This document shows, one piece after another, positions 1 through 14,600 of a stretch of 64,000 nt of DNA. Position 1 is the stretch's first letter; the number at the start of each line of letters is the position of its first letter. Source of the DNA: Paratinospora sagittata (lineage: Eukaryota > Streptophyta > Magnoliopsida > Ranunculales > Menispermaceae). The notes beneath the pieces are model-generated. The model did not search any database. It had not been told where the DNA came from and was given only the letters and a program-made list of their open reading frames with translations. The position numbers were made by a program, and so were the translations under genes. The DNA lies in contig JAYMFD010003480.1 in the NCBI GenBank assembly GCA_035771175.1, positions 1 to 64,000 on the forward strand, given 5' to 3'.

Positions 1-4
1 ATGG

Positions 5-3000
5 GTCAAAAATTGACCTGGATATTGGAACGGAGTTCCATCTATTCGGGGTTCGTAGAAGGATATTGGGACTCGCTCCAAAGAGTATGGTGGAGAAAGC
101 AATATGGTGGATTGGTCGCGATTGCCTCAAACACATTTTCTAAGTAAATTTAGTTCATTTAAACCAAAATTTGAGATTTAGTGGTCAAAAATTCATCGGA
201 TATTGGAACAGAGTTCCATCTATTATGGGGGGTTGCTAGAAGGATATTGGGGACTCGCTCAAAGAGTTGGTGGAGGAAAGCAATATGGTGCATTGGTCGC
301 GATTGCCTGAAACACATTTCCTAAGTAAATTTAGTTCATTTAGACTAAAATTTGAGATTTAGTGATCAAAAATTCATCGGGATATTGGAACGGAGTTCCA
401 TCTATTCTGGGGGGTTGCTAGAAGGATATTGGGACTCGCTCAAAGAGTTGGCGGAGAAGAGCAATCCGGTGGATTGGTCGCGATTGCCTCAAACACATTT
501 TCTAAGTAAATTTAGTTCATTTAAACCAAAATTTGAGATTTAATGGTCAAAAATTCATCGGGATATTGAAACGGAGTTCCATCTCATTCTGGGGGTTGCT
601 TGAAGGATAGTGGGACTCGCTCAAGGAGTTGGTAGAAAAATCCCGTGGATTGGTCGCGATTGCCTTAATTACTTTTTCTAATTATATTTAGTTCATTTAA
701 ACCAAAATTTTAGATTTGGGGGGTCAAAAATTAATCGGGATATTGAAACGGAGTTCCATCTATTCTGGGGGTTCCTAGGAGGATATTGGGACTCGCTCAA
801 AGAGTTGGTGGAGAAAGCAATCTGGTGGATTGGTAGCGATTGCCTCAAACACATTTTCTAAGTAAATTTAGTTCATTTAAACCAAAATTTGTGATTTAGA
901 GGTCAAAAAATTCATCGGGATATTGGAACGGAGTTCCATCTATTCTGGGGGTTGTAGAAGGATATTGGGACTCGCTCAAAGAGTTGGTAGAGAAAGCAAT
1001 ACGGTGGATTGGTCGCGATTGCCTCAAACACAGTTTCTAAGTAAATTTAGTTCATTTTAACCAAAATTTGAGATTTAGGGGTCAAAAATTTATCGGGATA
1101 TTGGAACGAAGTTCCATCTATTCCGGGGGGTTCCTAGAAGGATATTGAGACTCGCTCAAAGACTTGGTGGAGAAATGCAATTCGGTGGATTGGTCGCGAT
1201 TGCCTCAAACACATTTTCTAAGTAAATTTAGTTCATTTTAACCAAAATTTGAGATTTAGGGGTAAAAAATTTATCGGGATATTGGAACGGAGTTCCATCT
1301 ATTCCGGGGGTTCCTAGAAGGATATTGAGACTCGCTCAAAGACTTGGTGGAGAAAGCAATCCGGTGGATTAGTCGTGATTGCCTCAAACACATTTTCTAA
1401 GTAAATTTAGTTCATTTAAACCAAAATTTGAGATTGAGGGGGTCAAAAATTCATCGGAATATTGGAATGGAGTTCCATCTATTCTAGGGGTTGCTAGAAG
1501 GATATTAGGACTCGCTCAAAGAGTTGGTAGAGACAGCAATACGGTGGATTGGTCGCGATTGCCTCAAACACATTTTCTAAGTAAATTTAGTTCATTTAAA
1601 CCAAAATTTTAGATTTGGGGGTCAAAAATTCATCAGGATATTGAAACGGAGTTCCATCTATTCTGGGGGTTGCTTGAAGGATATTGGGACTCGCTAAAGG
1701 AGTTGGTGGACAAAAGCAATCCGGTGGATTGGTCGCGATTGCCTCAAACACTTTTTCTAAGTAAATTTAGTTCATTTAAACACAAAAATTTTAGATTTGG
1801 GGGTCAAAAATTAATCGGGATATTGAAACGGAGTTCCATCTATTCTGGGGGTTGCTTGAAGGATATGGGGACTCGCTCAAAGAGTTGGTGGAGAAAGCAA
1901 TCTGGTGGATTGGTCGCGATTGCCTCAAACACAGTTTCTAAGTAAATTTAGTTCATTTAAAACAAAATTTGATATTTAGGGTTCAAAAATTCATCGGGAT
2001 ATTGGAACGGAGTTCCATCTATTCTGGGGGGTTGTTTGAAGGATATTGGGACTCGCTAAAGGAGTTGGTGGACAAAGCAATCGGTGGATTGGTCGTGATT
2101 GCCTCAAACACTTTTTCTAAGTATATTTAGTTCATTTAAACCAAATATTTAGATTTATGGGTCAAAAATTGACCGGGATATTGGAACGGAGTTCCATCTA
2201 TTCCGGGGTTCGTAGAAGGATATTGGGACTCGCTCAAAGAGTTGGTGGAGAAAGCAATATGGTGGATTGGTCGCGATTGCCTCAAAACACATTTTCTAAG
2301 TAAATTTAGTTCATTTTAAACCAAAATTTGAGATTTAGTGGTCAAAAATTCATCGGGGATATTGGAACAGAGTTCCATCTATTATGGGGGGTTGCTAGAA
2401 GGATATTGGGACTCGCTCAAAGAGTTGGTGGAGAAAGCAATATGGTGCATTGGTCGCGATTGCCTGAAACACATTTCCTAAGTAAATTTAGTTCATTTAG
2501 ACTAAAATTTGAGATTTAGTGATCAAAAATTCATCGGGATATTGGAACGGGAGTTCCATCTATTCTGGGGGGTTGCTAGAAGGATATGGGACTCGCTCAA
2601 AGAGTTGGCGGAGAAAGCAATCCGGTGGATTGGTCGCGATTGCCTCAAACACATTTTCTAAGTAAATTTAGTTCATTTAAACCAAAATTTGAGATTTAAT
2701 GGTCAAAAATTCATCGGGATATTGAAACGGAGTTCCATCTATTCTGGGGGTTGCTTGAAGGATATTGGGACTCGCTCAAGGAGTTGGTAGAAAATCCCGT
2801 GGATTGGTCGCGATTGCCTTAAATTACTTTTTCTATTTATATTTAGTTCATTTAAACCAAAATTTTAGATTTGGGGGTCAAAAATTAATCGGGATATTGA
2901 AACGGAGTTCCATCTATTCTGGGGGTTCCTAGGAGGATATTGGGACTCGCTCAAAGAGTTGGTGGAGAAAGCAATCTGGTGGATTGGTAGCGATTGCCTC

Positions 3001-6000
3001 AAACACATTTTCTAAGTAAATTTAGTCATTTAAACCAAAATTTGTGATTTAGAGGTCAAAAATTCATCGGGATAGTGGAACGGAGTTCCATCTATTCTGG
3101 GGGTTGTAGAAGGATATTGGGACTCGCTCAAAGAGTTGGTAGAGAAAGCAATACGGTGGATTGGTCGCGATTGCCTCAAACACAGTTTCTAAGTAAATTT
3201 AGTTCATTTTAACCAAAATTTGAGATTTAGGGGTCAAAAATTTATCGGGATATTGGAACGAAGTTCCATCTATTCCGGGGGTTCCTAGAAGGATATTGAG
3301 ACTCGCTCAAAGACTTGGTGGAGAAAGCAATTCGGTGGATTGGTCGCGATTGCCTCAAACACATTTTCTAAGTAAATTTAGTTCATTTTAACCAAAATTT
3401 GAGATTTAGGGGTAAAAAATTTATCGGGATATTGGAACGGAGTTCCATCTATTCCGGGGGTTCCTAGAAGGATATTGAGACTCGCTCAAAGACTTGGTGG
3501 GAGAAAGCAATCCGGTGGATTAGTCGTGATTGCCTCAAACACATTTTCTAAGTAAATTTAGTTCATTTAAACCAAAATTTGAGATTGAGGGGGTCAAAAA
3601 TTCATCGGAATATTGGAATGGAGTTCCATCTATTCTAGGGGTTGCTAGAAGGATATTAGGACTCGCTCAAAGAGTTGGTAGAGACAGCAATACGGTGGAT
3701 GGTCGCGATTGCCTCAAACACATTTTCTAAGTAAATTTAGTTCATTTAAACCAAAATTTTAGATTTGGGGGTCAAAAATTCATCAGGATATTGAAACGGA
3801 GTTCCATCTATTCTGGGGGTTGCTTGAAGGATATTGGGACTCGCTAAAGGAGTTGGTGGGACAAAGCAATCCGGTGGATTGGTCGCGATTGCCTCAAACA
3901 CTTTTTCTAAGTAAATTTAGTTCATTTAAACACAAAATTTTAGATTTGGGGGGTCAAAAATTAATCGGGATATTGAAACGGAGTTCCATCTATTCTGGGG
4001 GTTGCTTGAAGGATATTGGGACTCGCTCAAAGAGTTGGTGGAGAAAGCAATCTGGTGGATTGGTCGCGATTGCCTCAAACACAGTTTCTAAGTAAATTTA
4101 GTTCATTTAAAACAAAATTTGATATTTAGGGTTCAAAAATTCATCGGGATATTGGAACGGAGTTCCATCTATTCTGGGGGGTTGTTTGAAGGATATTTGG
4201 ACTCGCTAAAGGAGTTGGTGGACAAAGCAATCCGGTGGAGTTGTCGTGATTGCCTCAAACACTTTTTCTAAGTATATTTTGTTCATTTAAACAAAATATT
4301 TAGATTTATGGGTCAAAAATTGACCGGGATATTGGAACGGAGTTCCATCTATTCCGGGGTTCGTAGAAGGATTTGGGACTCGCTCAAAGAGTTGGTGGAG
4401 AAAGCAATATGGTGGATTGGTCGCGATTGCCTCAAACACATTTTCTAAGTAAATTTAGTTCATTTAAACCAAAATTTGAGATTTAGTGGTCAAAAATTCA
4501 TCGAGATATTGGAACAGAGTTCCATCTATTATGGGGGGTTGCTAGAAGGATATTGGGACTCGCTCAAAGAGTTGGTGGAGAAAGCAATATGGTGCATTGG
4601 TCGCGATTGCCTGAAACACATTTCCTAAGTAAATTTAGTTCATTTAGACCAAAATTTGAAATTTAGTGATCAAAAATTCATCGGATATTGGAACGGAGTT
4701 CATCTATTCTGGGGGGTTGCTAGAAGGATATTGGGACTCGCTCAAAGAGTTGGCGGAGGAAAGCAATCCGGTGGATTGGTCGCGATTGCCTCAAACACAT
4801 TTTCTAAGTAAATTTAGTTCATTTAAACCAAAATTTGAGATTTAATGGTCAAAAATTCTTCGGGATATTGAAACGGAGTTCCTTCTATTCTGGGGGTTGC
4901 TTGAAGGATATTGGGACTCGCTCAAGGAGTTGGTAGAAAAATCCCGTGGATTGGTCGCGATTGCCTTAATTACTTTTCTAATTATATTTAGTTCATTTAA
5001 ACCAAAATTTTAGATTTGGGGGTCAAAAATTAATCGGGATATTGAAACGGAGTTCCATCTATTCTGGGGGTTTCCTAGGAGGATATTGGACTCGCTCAAA
5101 GAGTTGGTGGAAAAGCAATCTGGTGGATTGGTAGCGATTGCCTCAAACACATTTTCTAAGTAAATTTAGTTCATTTAAACCAAAATTTGTGATTTAGAGG
5201 TCAAAAATTCATCGGGATATTGGAACGGAGTTCCATCTATTCTGGGGGTTGCTAGAAGGATATTGGGACTCGCTCAAAGAGTTGGTAGAGAAAGCAAGAC
5301 GTGGATTGGTCGCGATTGCCTCAAACACATTTTCTAAGTAAATTTAGTTCATTTTAACCAAAATTTGAGATTTAGGGGGTCAAAAATTTATCGGGATATT
5401 GGAACGGAGTTCCATCTATTCCGGGGGTTCCTAGAGGATATTGAGACTCGCTCAAAGACTTGGTGGAGAAAGCAATCCGGTGGATTGGTCGCGATTGCCT
5501 CAAACACATTTTCTAAGTAAATTTAGTTCATTTTAACCAAAATTTGAGATTTAGGGGTCAAAAATTCATCAGAATATTGGAACGGAGTCCATCTATTCTG
5601 GGGGTTGCTAGAAGGATATTAGGACTCGCTCAAAGAGTTGGTAGAGAAAGCAATACGGTGGAGTGGTCGCGATTGCCTCAAACACATTTTCTAAGTAAAT
5701 TTAGTTCATTTTAACCAAAATTTGAGATTTAGGGGTCAAAAATTTATCGGGATATTGGAACGGAGTTCCATCTATTCCGGGGGTTCCTAGAAGGATATTG
5801 AGACTCGCTCAAAGACTTGGTGGAGAAAGCAATCCGGTGGATTAGTCGTGATTGCCTCAAACACATTTTCTAAGTAAATTTAGTTCATTTAAACCAAAAT
5901 TTGAGATTGAGGGGTCAAAAATTCATCGGAATATTGGAATGGAGTTCCATCTATTCTAGGGGTTGCTAGAAGGATATTAGGACTCGCTCAAAGAGTTGGT

Positions 6001-8060
6001 AGAGACAGCAATACGGTGGATTGGTCGCGATTGCCTCAAACACATTTTCTAAGTAAATTTAGTTCATTTAAACCAAAATTTTAGATTTGGGGGTCAAAAA
6101 TTCATCAGGATATTGAAACGGGAGTTCCATCTATTCTGGGGGTTGCTTGAAGGATATTGGGACTCGCTAAAGGAGTTGGTGGACAAAGCAATCCGGTGGA
6201 TTGGTCGCGATTGCCTCAAACACTTTTTCTAAGTAAATTTAGTTCATTTAAACACAAAATTTTAGATTTGGGGGTCAAAAAATTAATCGGGATATTGAAA
6301 CGGAGTTCCATCTATTCTGGGGGTTGCTTGAAGGATATTGGGACTCGCTCAAAGAGTTGGTGGAGAAAGCAATCTGGTGGATTGGTCGCGATTGCCTCAA
6401 ACACAGTTTCTAAGTAAATTTAGTTCATTTAAAACAAAATTTGATATTTAGGGTTCAAAAATTCATCGGGATATTGGAACGGAGGTTCCATCTATTCTGG
6501 GGGGGTTGTTTGAAGGATATTTGGACTCGCTAAAGGAGTTGGTGGACAAAGCAATCCGGTGGATTGGTCGTGATTGCCTCAAACACTTTTTCTAAGTATA
6601 TTTTGTTCATTTAAACAAAATATTTAGATTTATGGGTCAAAAATTGGACCGGGATATTGGAACGGAGTTCCATCTATTCCGGGGTTCGTAGAAGGATATT
6701 GGGACTCGCTCAAAGAGTTGGTGGAGAAAGCAATATGGTGGATTGGTCGCGATTGCCTCAAACACATTTTCTAAGTAAATTTAGTTCATTTAAACCAAAA
6801 TTTGAGATTTAGTGGTCAAAAATTCATCGAGATATTGGAACAGAGTTCCATCTATTATGGGGGGTTGCTAGAAGGATATTGGGACTCGCTCAAAGAGTTG
6901 TGGTGGAGAAGCAATATGGTGCATTGGTCGCGATTGCCTGAAACACATTTCCTAAGTAAATTTAGTTCATTTAGACCAAAATTTGAAATTTAGTGATCAA
7001 AATTCATCGGGATATTGGAACGGAGTTCCATCTATTCTGGGGGGTTGCTAGAAGGATATTGGGACTCGCTCAAAGAGTTGGCGGAGAAAGCAATCCGGTG
7101 GATTGGTCGCGATTGCCTCAAACACATTTTCTAAGTAAATTTAGTTCATTTAAACCAAAATTTGAGATTTAATGGTCAAAAATTCTTCGGGATATTGAAA
7201 CGGAGTTCCTTCTATTCTGGGGGTTGCTTGAAGGATATTGGGACTCGCTCAAGGAGTTGGTAGAAAAATCCCGTGGATTGGTTCGCGATTGCCTTAATTA
7301 CTTTTTCTAATTATATTTAGTTCATTTAAACCAAAATTTTAGATTTGGGGGTCAAAAATTAATCGGGATATTGAAACGGAGTTCCATCTATTCTGGGGGT
7401 TCCTAGGAGGATATTGGGACTCGCTCAAAGAGTTGGTGGAAAAAGCAATCTGGTGGATTGGTAGCGATTGCCTCAAACACATTTCTAAGTAAATTTAGTT
7501 CATTTAAACCAAAATTTGTGATTTAGAGGTCAAAAATTCATCGGGATATTGGAACGGAGTTCCATCTATTCTGGGGGTTGCTAGAAGGATATTGGGACTC
7601 GCTCAAAGAGTTGGTAGAGAAAGCAAGACGGTGGATTGGTCGCGATTGCCTCAAACACATTTTCTAAGTAAATTTAGTTCATTTTAACCAAAATTTGAGA
7701 TTTAGGGGTCAAAAATTTATCGGGATATTGGAACGGAGTTCCATCTATTCCGGGGGGTTCCTAGAAGGATATTGAGACTCGCTCAAAGACTTGTGGAGAA
7801 AGGCAATCCGGTGGATTGGTCGCGATTGCCTCAAACACATTTTCTAAGTAAATTTAGTTCATTTTAACCAAAATTTGAGATTTAGGGGTCAAAAATTTAT
7901 CGGGATATTGGAACGGAGTTCCATCTATTCCGGGGGTTCCTAGAAGGATATTGAGACTCGCTCAAAGACTTGGTGGAGAAAGCAATCCGGTGGATTGGTC
8001 GCGATTGCCTCAAACACATTTTCTAAGTATATTTAGTTCATTTAAACGCATAATTTAGAG
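5..8060 (+). repeat. 12-mer higher-order repeat block (about 2.15 kb period)
   Basis: The F-type monomer (TTGACC after GTCAAAAA; GGGGTTCGTAG) begins at 5, 2161, 4312 and 6636. Between these the subtype order repeats as F G H I J K A A B C D E, twelve monomers in 2156 and 2151 bp. The third copy (4312-6635, 2324 bp) has thirteen monomers, because an extra B-like and A-like pair lies around 5557-5912 in place of one A. The fourth copy runs F to A A and then breaks off near 8060 into L/M/N/O-type monomers. Copies look nearly identical apart from single-base insertions and deletions, while neighbouring monomers within a copy differ at many sites. That is the signature of amplification as a multi-monomer unit. 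Confidence 0.9.
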
Positions 8061-11000
8061 TTGTGGGTCAAAAATTCACCGGGATATTGGAACGGAGTTC
8101 CATCTATTCTGGGGTTCCTAAAAGGATATTGGGACTCGCTAAAGGAGTTGGTGGACAAAACAATCCGGTGGATTGGTCGCGATTACCTCAAACACTATTT
8201 CTAAGTATATTTAGTTCATTTAAACCAAATATTTAGATTTATGGGTAAAAAATTCACCGGGATATTGGAACGGAGTTCCATCTATTTCGGGGTTCCTAGA
8301 AGGATATTGGGACTCGCTCAAAGAGTTGGTGGAGAAAGCAATCAGGTGGATTGGTCGCGATTGCCTCAAACACATTTTCTAAGTAAATTTAGTTCATTTA
8401 AACCTAAATTTTAGATTTGGGGGTCAAAAATTCATCGGGATAGTGAAACGGAGTTCCATCTATTCTGGGGGTTGCTTGAAGGATATTGGGACTCGCTTAA
8501 GGAGTTGGTAGATAAAGCAATCCGGTGGATTGGCCGCGATTGCCTCAAACGCTTTTTCTAAGTATATTTAGTTCATTTAAACCAAAATTTAGATTTGGGG
8601 GTCAAAAATTCACCGGGATAATGGAACGGAGTTCCATCTATTCCGGGGGTTCCTAAAAGGATATTGGGACTCGCTCAAAGAGTTGGTAGAGAAAGCAATA
8701 CGGTGGATTGGTCGCGATTGCCTCAAACACATTTTCTAAGTAAATTTAGTTCATTTAAACCAAAATTAGAGATTTAGGGGTCAAAAATTCATCGGAATAT
8801 TGGAACAGAGTTCCATCTATTCTGGGGGTTGCTAGAAGGATATTAGGACTCGCTCAAAGAGTTGGTAGAGAAAAGCAATACGGTGGATTGGTCGCGATTG
8901 CCTCAAACACATTTTCTAAGTAAATTTAGTTCATTTAAAACAAAATTTGACATTTAGGGTTCAAAAATTCATCGGGATATTGGAACGGAGTTCCATCTAT
9001 TCTGGGGGGTTGTTTGAAGGGTATTGGGACTCGCTAAAGGAGTTGGTGGACAAAGCAATCCGGTGGATTGGTCGTGATTGCCTCAAACACTTTTTCTAAG
9101 TATATTTAGTTCATTTAAACCAAATATTTAGATTTATGGGTCAAAAATTGACCGGGATATTGGAACGGAGTTCCATCTATTCCGGGGTTCGTAGAAGGAT
9201 ATTGGGACTCGCTCAAAGAGTTGGTGGAGAAAGCAATATGGTGGATTGGTCGCGATTGCCTCAAACACATTTTCTAAGTAAATTTAGTTCATTTAAACCA
9301 AAATTTGAGATTTAGTGGTCAAAAATTCATCGGGATATTGGAACAGAGTTCCATCTATTCTGGGGGGTTGCTAGAAGGATATTGGGACTCGCTCAAAGAG
9401 TTGGTGGAGAAAGCAATATGGTGCATTGGTCGCGATTGCCTCAATTACTTTTTCTAATTATATTTAGTTCATTTAAACCAAAATTTTAGATTTGGGGGTC
9501 AAAAATTAATCGGGATATTGAAACGGAGTTCCATCTATTCTGGGGGTTCCTAGGAGGATATTGGGACTCGCTCAAAGAGTTGGTGGATAAAGCAATCTGG
9601 TGGATTGGTAGCGATTGCCTCAAACACAAATTCTAAGTAAATTTAGTTCATTTAAACCAAAATTTGAGATTTAGAGGTCAAAAATTCATCGGGATATTGG
9701 AACGGAGTTCCATCTATTCTGGGGGTTATAGAAGGATATTGGGACTCGCTTTAAGAGTAGGTGGAGAAAGCAATATGGTGGATTGGTCGCGATTGCATTA
9801 AACACATTTTCTAAGTATATTTAGTTCATTTAAACCAAATATTTAGATTTATGGGTCAAAAATTGACCGGGATATTGGAACGGAGTTCCATCTATTCCGG
9901 GGTTCGTAGAAGGATATTGGGACTCGCTAAAGGAGTTGGTGGACAAAGCAATCCGGTGGATTGGTCGCGATTGCCTCAAACACTTTTTCTAAGTAAATTT
10001 AGTTCATTTAAACCAAAATTTGAGATTTAGTGGTCAAAAATTCATCGGGATATTGGAACAGAGTTCCATCTATTCTGGGGGGTTGCTAGATGGATATTGG
10101 GACTCGCTCAAAGAGTTGGTGGAGAAAGCAATATGGTGCATTGGTCGTGATTGCCTAAAACACATTTCCTAAGTAAATTTAGTTCATTTAGACCAAAATT
10201 TGAGATTTAGTGGTCAAAAATTCATCGGGATATTGGAACGGAGTTCCATCTATTCTGAGGGGTTGCTAGAAGGATATTGAGACTCGCTCAAAGAGTTAGT
10301 GGAGAAAGCAATCCGGTGGATTGGTCGCGATTGCCTCAAACACATTTTCTAAGTAAATTTAGTTCATTTAAACCAAAATTTGAGATTTAGAGGTCAAAAA
10401 TTCATCGGGATATTGAAACGGAGTTCCATCTATTCTGGGGGTTGCTTGAAGGATATTGGGACTCGCTCAAGGAGTTGGTAGAGAAATCCCGTGGACTGGT
10501 CGCGATTGCCTCAATTACTTTTTCTAATTATATTTAGTTCATTTAAACCAAAATTTTAGATTTGGGGGTCAAAAATTAATCGGGATATTGAAACGGAGTT
10601 CCATCTATTCTGGGGGTTCCTAGGAGGATATTGGGCTCGCGCAAAGAGTTGGTGGAGAAAGCAACCGGTGGATTGGTAGCGATTGCCTCAAACACAAATT
10701 CTAAGTAAATTTAGTTCATTTAAACCAAAATTTGAGATTTAGAGGTCAAAAATTCATCGGGATATTGGAACGGCGTTCCATCTATTCTGGGGGTTGCTAG
10801 AAGGATATTGGGACTCGCTTAAAGAGTAGGTGGAGAAAGCAATCAGGTGGATTGGTCGCGATTGCCTCAAACACATTTTCTAAGTAAATTTAGTTCATTT
10901 TAACTAAAATTTGAGATTTAGGGGACAAAAATTTATCGGGATATTGGAACGGAGTTCCATCTATTCCGGGGGTTCCTATAAGGATATTGAGACTCGCTCA

Positions 11001-11638
11001 AAGACTTGGTGGAGAAAGCAATCCGGTGGATTGGTCGCGATTGCCTCAAACACATTTTCTAAGTAAATTTAGTTCATTTAAACCAAAATTTGAGATTGAG
11101 GGGTCAAAAATTCATCGGAATATTGGAACGGAGTTCCATCTATTCTGGGGGTTGTTAGAAGGATATTAGGACTCGCTCAAAGAGTTGGTAGAGAAAGCAA
11201 TACGGTGGATTGGTCGCGATTGCCTCAAACACATTTTCTAAGTAAATTTAGTTCATTTAAACCAAAATTTTAGATTTGGGGGTCAAAAATTCATCAGGAT
11301 ATTGAAACGGAGTTCCATCTATTCTGGGGGTTGCTTGAAGGATATTGGGACTCGCTAAAGGAGTTGGTGGACAAAGCAATCCGGTGGATTGGTCGCGATT
11401 GCCTCAAACACTTTTTCTAAGTAAATTAAGTTTATTTAAACTAAAATTTTAGATTTGGGGGTCAAAAATTAATCGGGATATTGAAACGGAGTTCCATCTA
11501 TTCTGGGGGTTGCTTGAAGGATATTGGGACTCGCTCAAAGTGTTGGTGGATAAAGCAATCTGGTGGATTGGTCACGATTGCCTCAAACACATTTTCTAAG
11601 TAAATTTAGTTCATTTAAAACAAAATTTGACATTTAGG
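8061..11638 (+). repeat. Mosaic satellite between the 12-mer and 11-mer blocks
   Basis: No gene is visible. Monomers follow no single repeated order: L, M, N, O, B, E, F, then a G/I fusion near 9318 (starts with GGAACAGAG, ends with the I-type TCAATTACTTTTTCT tail), then J, a K-like monomer with the unusual GGGGGTTATAGAAGG, F, G, H, I, J, K, A, B, C, D. Subtypes L, M, N and O (CACCGGG, GATAGTGAAAC, GTTCCTAAAAGG) first appear here and are absent from the block to the left. The stretch therefore marks the joint between two HOR families. Confidence 0.8.
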
Positions 11639-14600
11639 GTTCAAAAATTCATCGGGATATTGGAACGGAGTTCCATCTTTTACGGGGGGTTGTTTGAAGG
11701 ATATTGGGACTCGCTAAAGGAGTTGGTGGACAAAGCAATCCGGTGGATTGGTCGTGATTGCCTCAAACACTTTTTCCAAGTATATTTAGTTCATTTAAAC
11801 CAAATATTTAGATTTATGGGTCAAAAATTGACCGGGATATTGGAACGGAGTTCCATCTATTCCGGGGTTCGTAGAAGGATATTGGGACTCGCTCAAAGAG
11901 TTGGTGGAGAAAGCAATATGGTGCATTGGTCGCGATTGCCTGAAACACATTTCCTAAGTAAATTTAGTTAATTTAGACCAAAATTTGAGATTTAGTGATC
12001 AAAAATTCATCGGGATATTGTAACGGAGTTCCATCTATTCTTGGGGGTTGCAAGAAGGATATTGGGACTCGCTCAAAGAGTTGGCGGAGAAAGCAATCCG
12101 GTGGATTGGTCGCGATTGCCTCAAACACATTTTCTAAGTAAATTTAGTTCATTTAAACCAAAATTTGAGATTTAATGGTCAAAAATTCATCGGGATATTG
12201 AAACGGAGTTCCATCTATTCTGGGGGTTGCTTGAAGGATATTGGGACTCGCTCAAGGAGTTGGTAGAAAAATCCCGTGGATTGGTCGCGATTGCCTTAAT
12301 TACTTTTTCTAATTATATTTAGTTCATTTAAACCAAAATTTTAGATTTGGGGGTCAAAAATTAATCGGGATATTGAAACGGAGTTCCATCTATTCTGGGG
12401 GTTCCTAGGAGGATATTGGGCTCGCGCAAAGAGTTGGTGGAGAAAGCAATCTGGTGGATTGGTAGCGATTGCCTCAAACACATTTTCTAAGTAAATTTAG
12501 TTCATTTAAACCAACATTTGTGATTTAGAGGTCAAAAATTCATCGGGATATTGGAACGGAGTTCCATCTATTCTGGGGGTTGCTAGAAGGATATTGGGAC
12601 TCGCTTAAAGAGTAGGTGGAGAAAGCAATCAGGTGGATTGGTCGCGATTGCCTCAAACACATTTTCTAAGTAAATTTAGTTCATTTTAACTAAAATTTGA
12701 GATTTAGGGGTCAAAAATTTATCGGGATATTGGAACGGAGTTCCATCTATTCCGGGGGTTCCTAGAAGGATATTGAGACTCGCTCAAAGACTTGGTGGAG
12801 AAAGCAATCCGGTGGATTGGTCGCGATTGCCTCAAACAAATTTTCTAAGTAAATTTAGTTCATTTTAACCAAAATTTGAGATTTAGGGGTCAAAAATTTA
12901 TCGGGATATTGGAACGGAGTTCCATCTATTCCGGGGGTTCCTAGAAGGATATTGAGACTCGCTCAAAGACTTGGTGGAGAAAGCAATCCGGTGGATTGGT
13001 CGCGATTGCCTCAAACACATTTTCTAAGTAAATTTAGTTCATTTAAACCAAAATTTGAGATTGAGGGGTCAAAAATTCATCGGAATATTGGAACGGAGTT
13101 CCATCTATTCTGGGGGTTGCTAGAAGGATATTAGGACTCGCTCAAAGAGTTGGTAGAGAAAGCAATACGGTGGATTGGTCGCGATTGCCTCAAACACATT
13201 TTCTAAGTAAATTTAGTTCATTTAAACCAAAATTTTAGATTTGGGGGTCAAAAATTCATCAGGATATTGAAACGGAGTTCCATCTATTCTGGGGGTTGCT
13301 TGAAGGATATTGGGACTCGCTAAAGGAGTTGGTGGACAAAGCAATCCGGTGGATTGGTCGCGATTGCCTCAAACACTTTTTCTAAGTAAATTTAGTTTAT
13401 TTAAACTAAAATTTTAGATTTGGGGGTCAAAAATTAATCGGGATATTGAAACGGAGTTCCATCTATTCTGGGGGTTGCTTGAAGGATATTGGGACTCGCT
13501 CAAAGAGTTGGTAGATAAAGCAATCTGGTGGATTGGTCACGATTGCCTCAAACACATTTTCTAAGTAAATTTAGTTCATTTAAAACAAAATTTGACATTT
13601 AGGGTTCAAAAATTCATCGGGATATTGGAACGGAGTTCCATCTATTATGGGGGGTTGTTTGAAGGATATTGGGACTCGCTAAAGGAGTTGGTGGACAAAG
13701 CAATCCGGTGGATTGGTCGTGATTCCCTCAAACACTTTTTCTAAGTATATATAGTTCATTTAAACCAAATATTTAGATTTATGGGTCAAAAACTTGACCG
13801 GGATATTGGAAAGGAGTTCCATCTATTCCGGGGTTCGTAGAAGGATATTGGGACTCGCTCAAAGAGTTGGTGGAGAAAGCAATATGGTGCATTGGTCGCG
13901 ATTGCCTGAAACACATTTCCTAAGTAAATTTAGTTCATTTAGACCAAAATTTGAGATTTAGTGATCAAAAATTCATCGGGATATTGGAACGGAGTTCCAT
14001 CTATTCTTGGGGGTTGCTAGAAGGATATTGGGACTCGCTCAAAGAGTTGGCGGAGAAAGCAATCCGGTGGATTGGTCGCGATTGCCTCAAACACATTTTC
14101 TAAGTAAATTTAGTTCATTTAAACCAAAATTTGAGATTTAATGGTCAAAAATTCATCGGGATATTGAAACGGAGTTCCATCTATTCTGGGGGTTGCTTGA
14201 AGGATATTGGGACTCGCTCAAGGAGTTGGTAGAAAAATCCCGTGGATTGGTCGCGATTGCCTTAATTACTTTTTCTAATTATATTTAGTTCATTTAAACC
14301 AAAATTTTAGATTTGGGGGTCAAAAATTAATCGGGATATTAAAACGGAGTTCCATCTATTCTGGGGGTTCCTAGGAGGATATTGGGACTCGCTCAAAGAG
14401 TTGGTGGAGAAAGCAATCTGGTGGATTGGTAGCGATTGCCTCAAACACATTTTCTAAGTAAATTTAGTTCATTTAAACCAACATTTGTGATTTAGAGGTC
14501 AAAAATTCATCGGGATATTGGAACGGAGTTCCATCTATTCTGGGGGTTGCTAGAAGGATATTGGGACTCGCTTAAAGAGTAGGTGGAGAAAGCAATCAGG

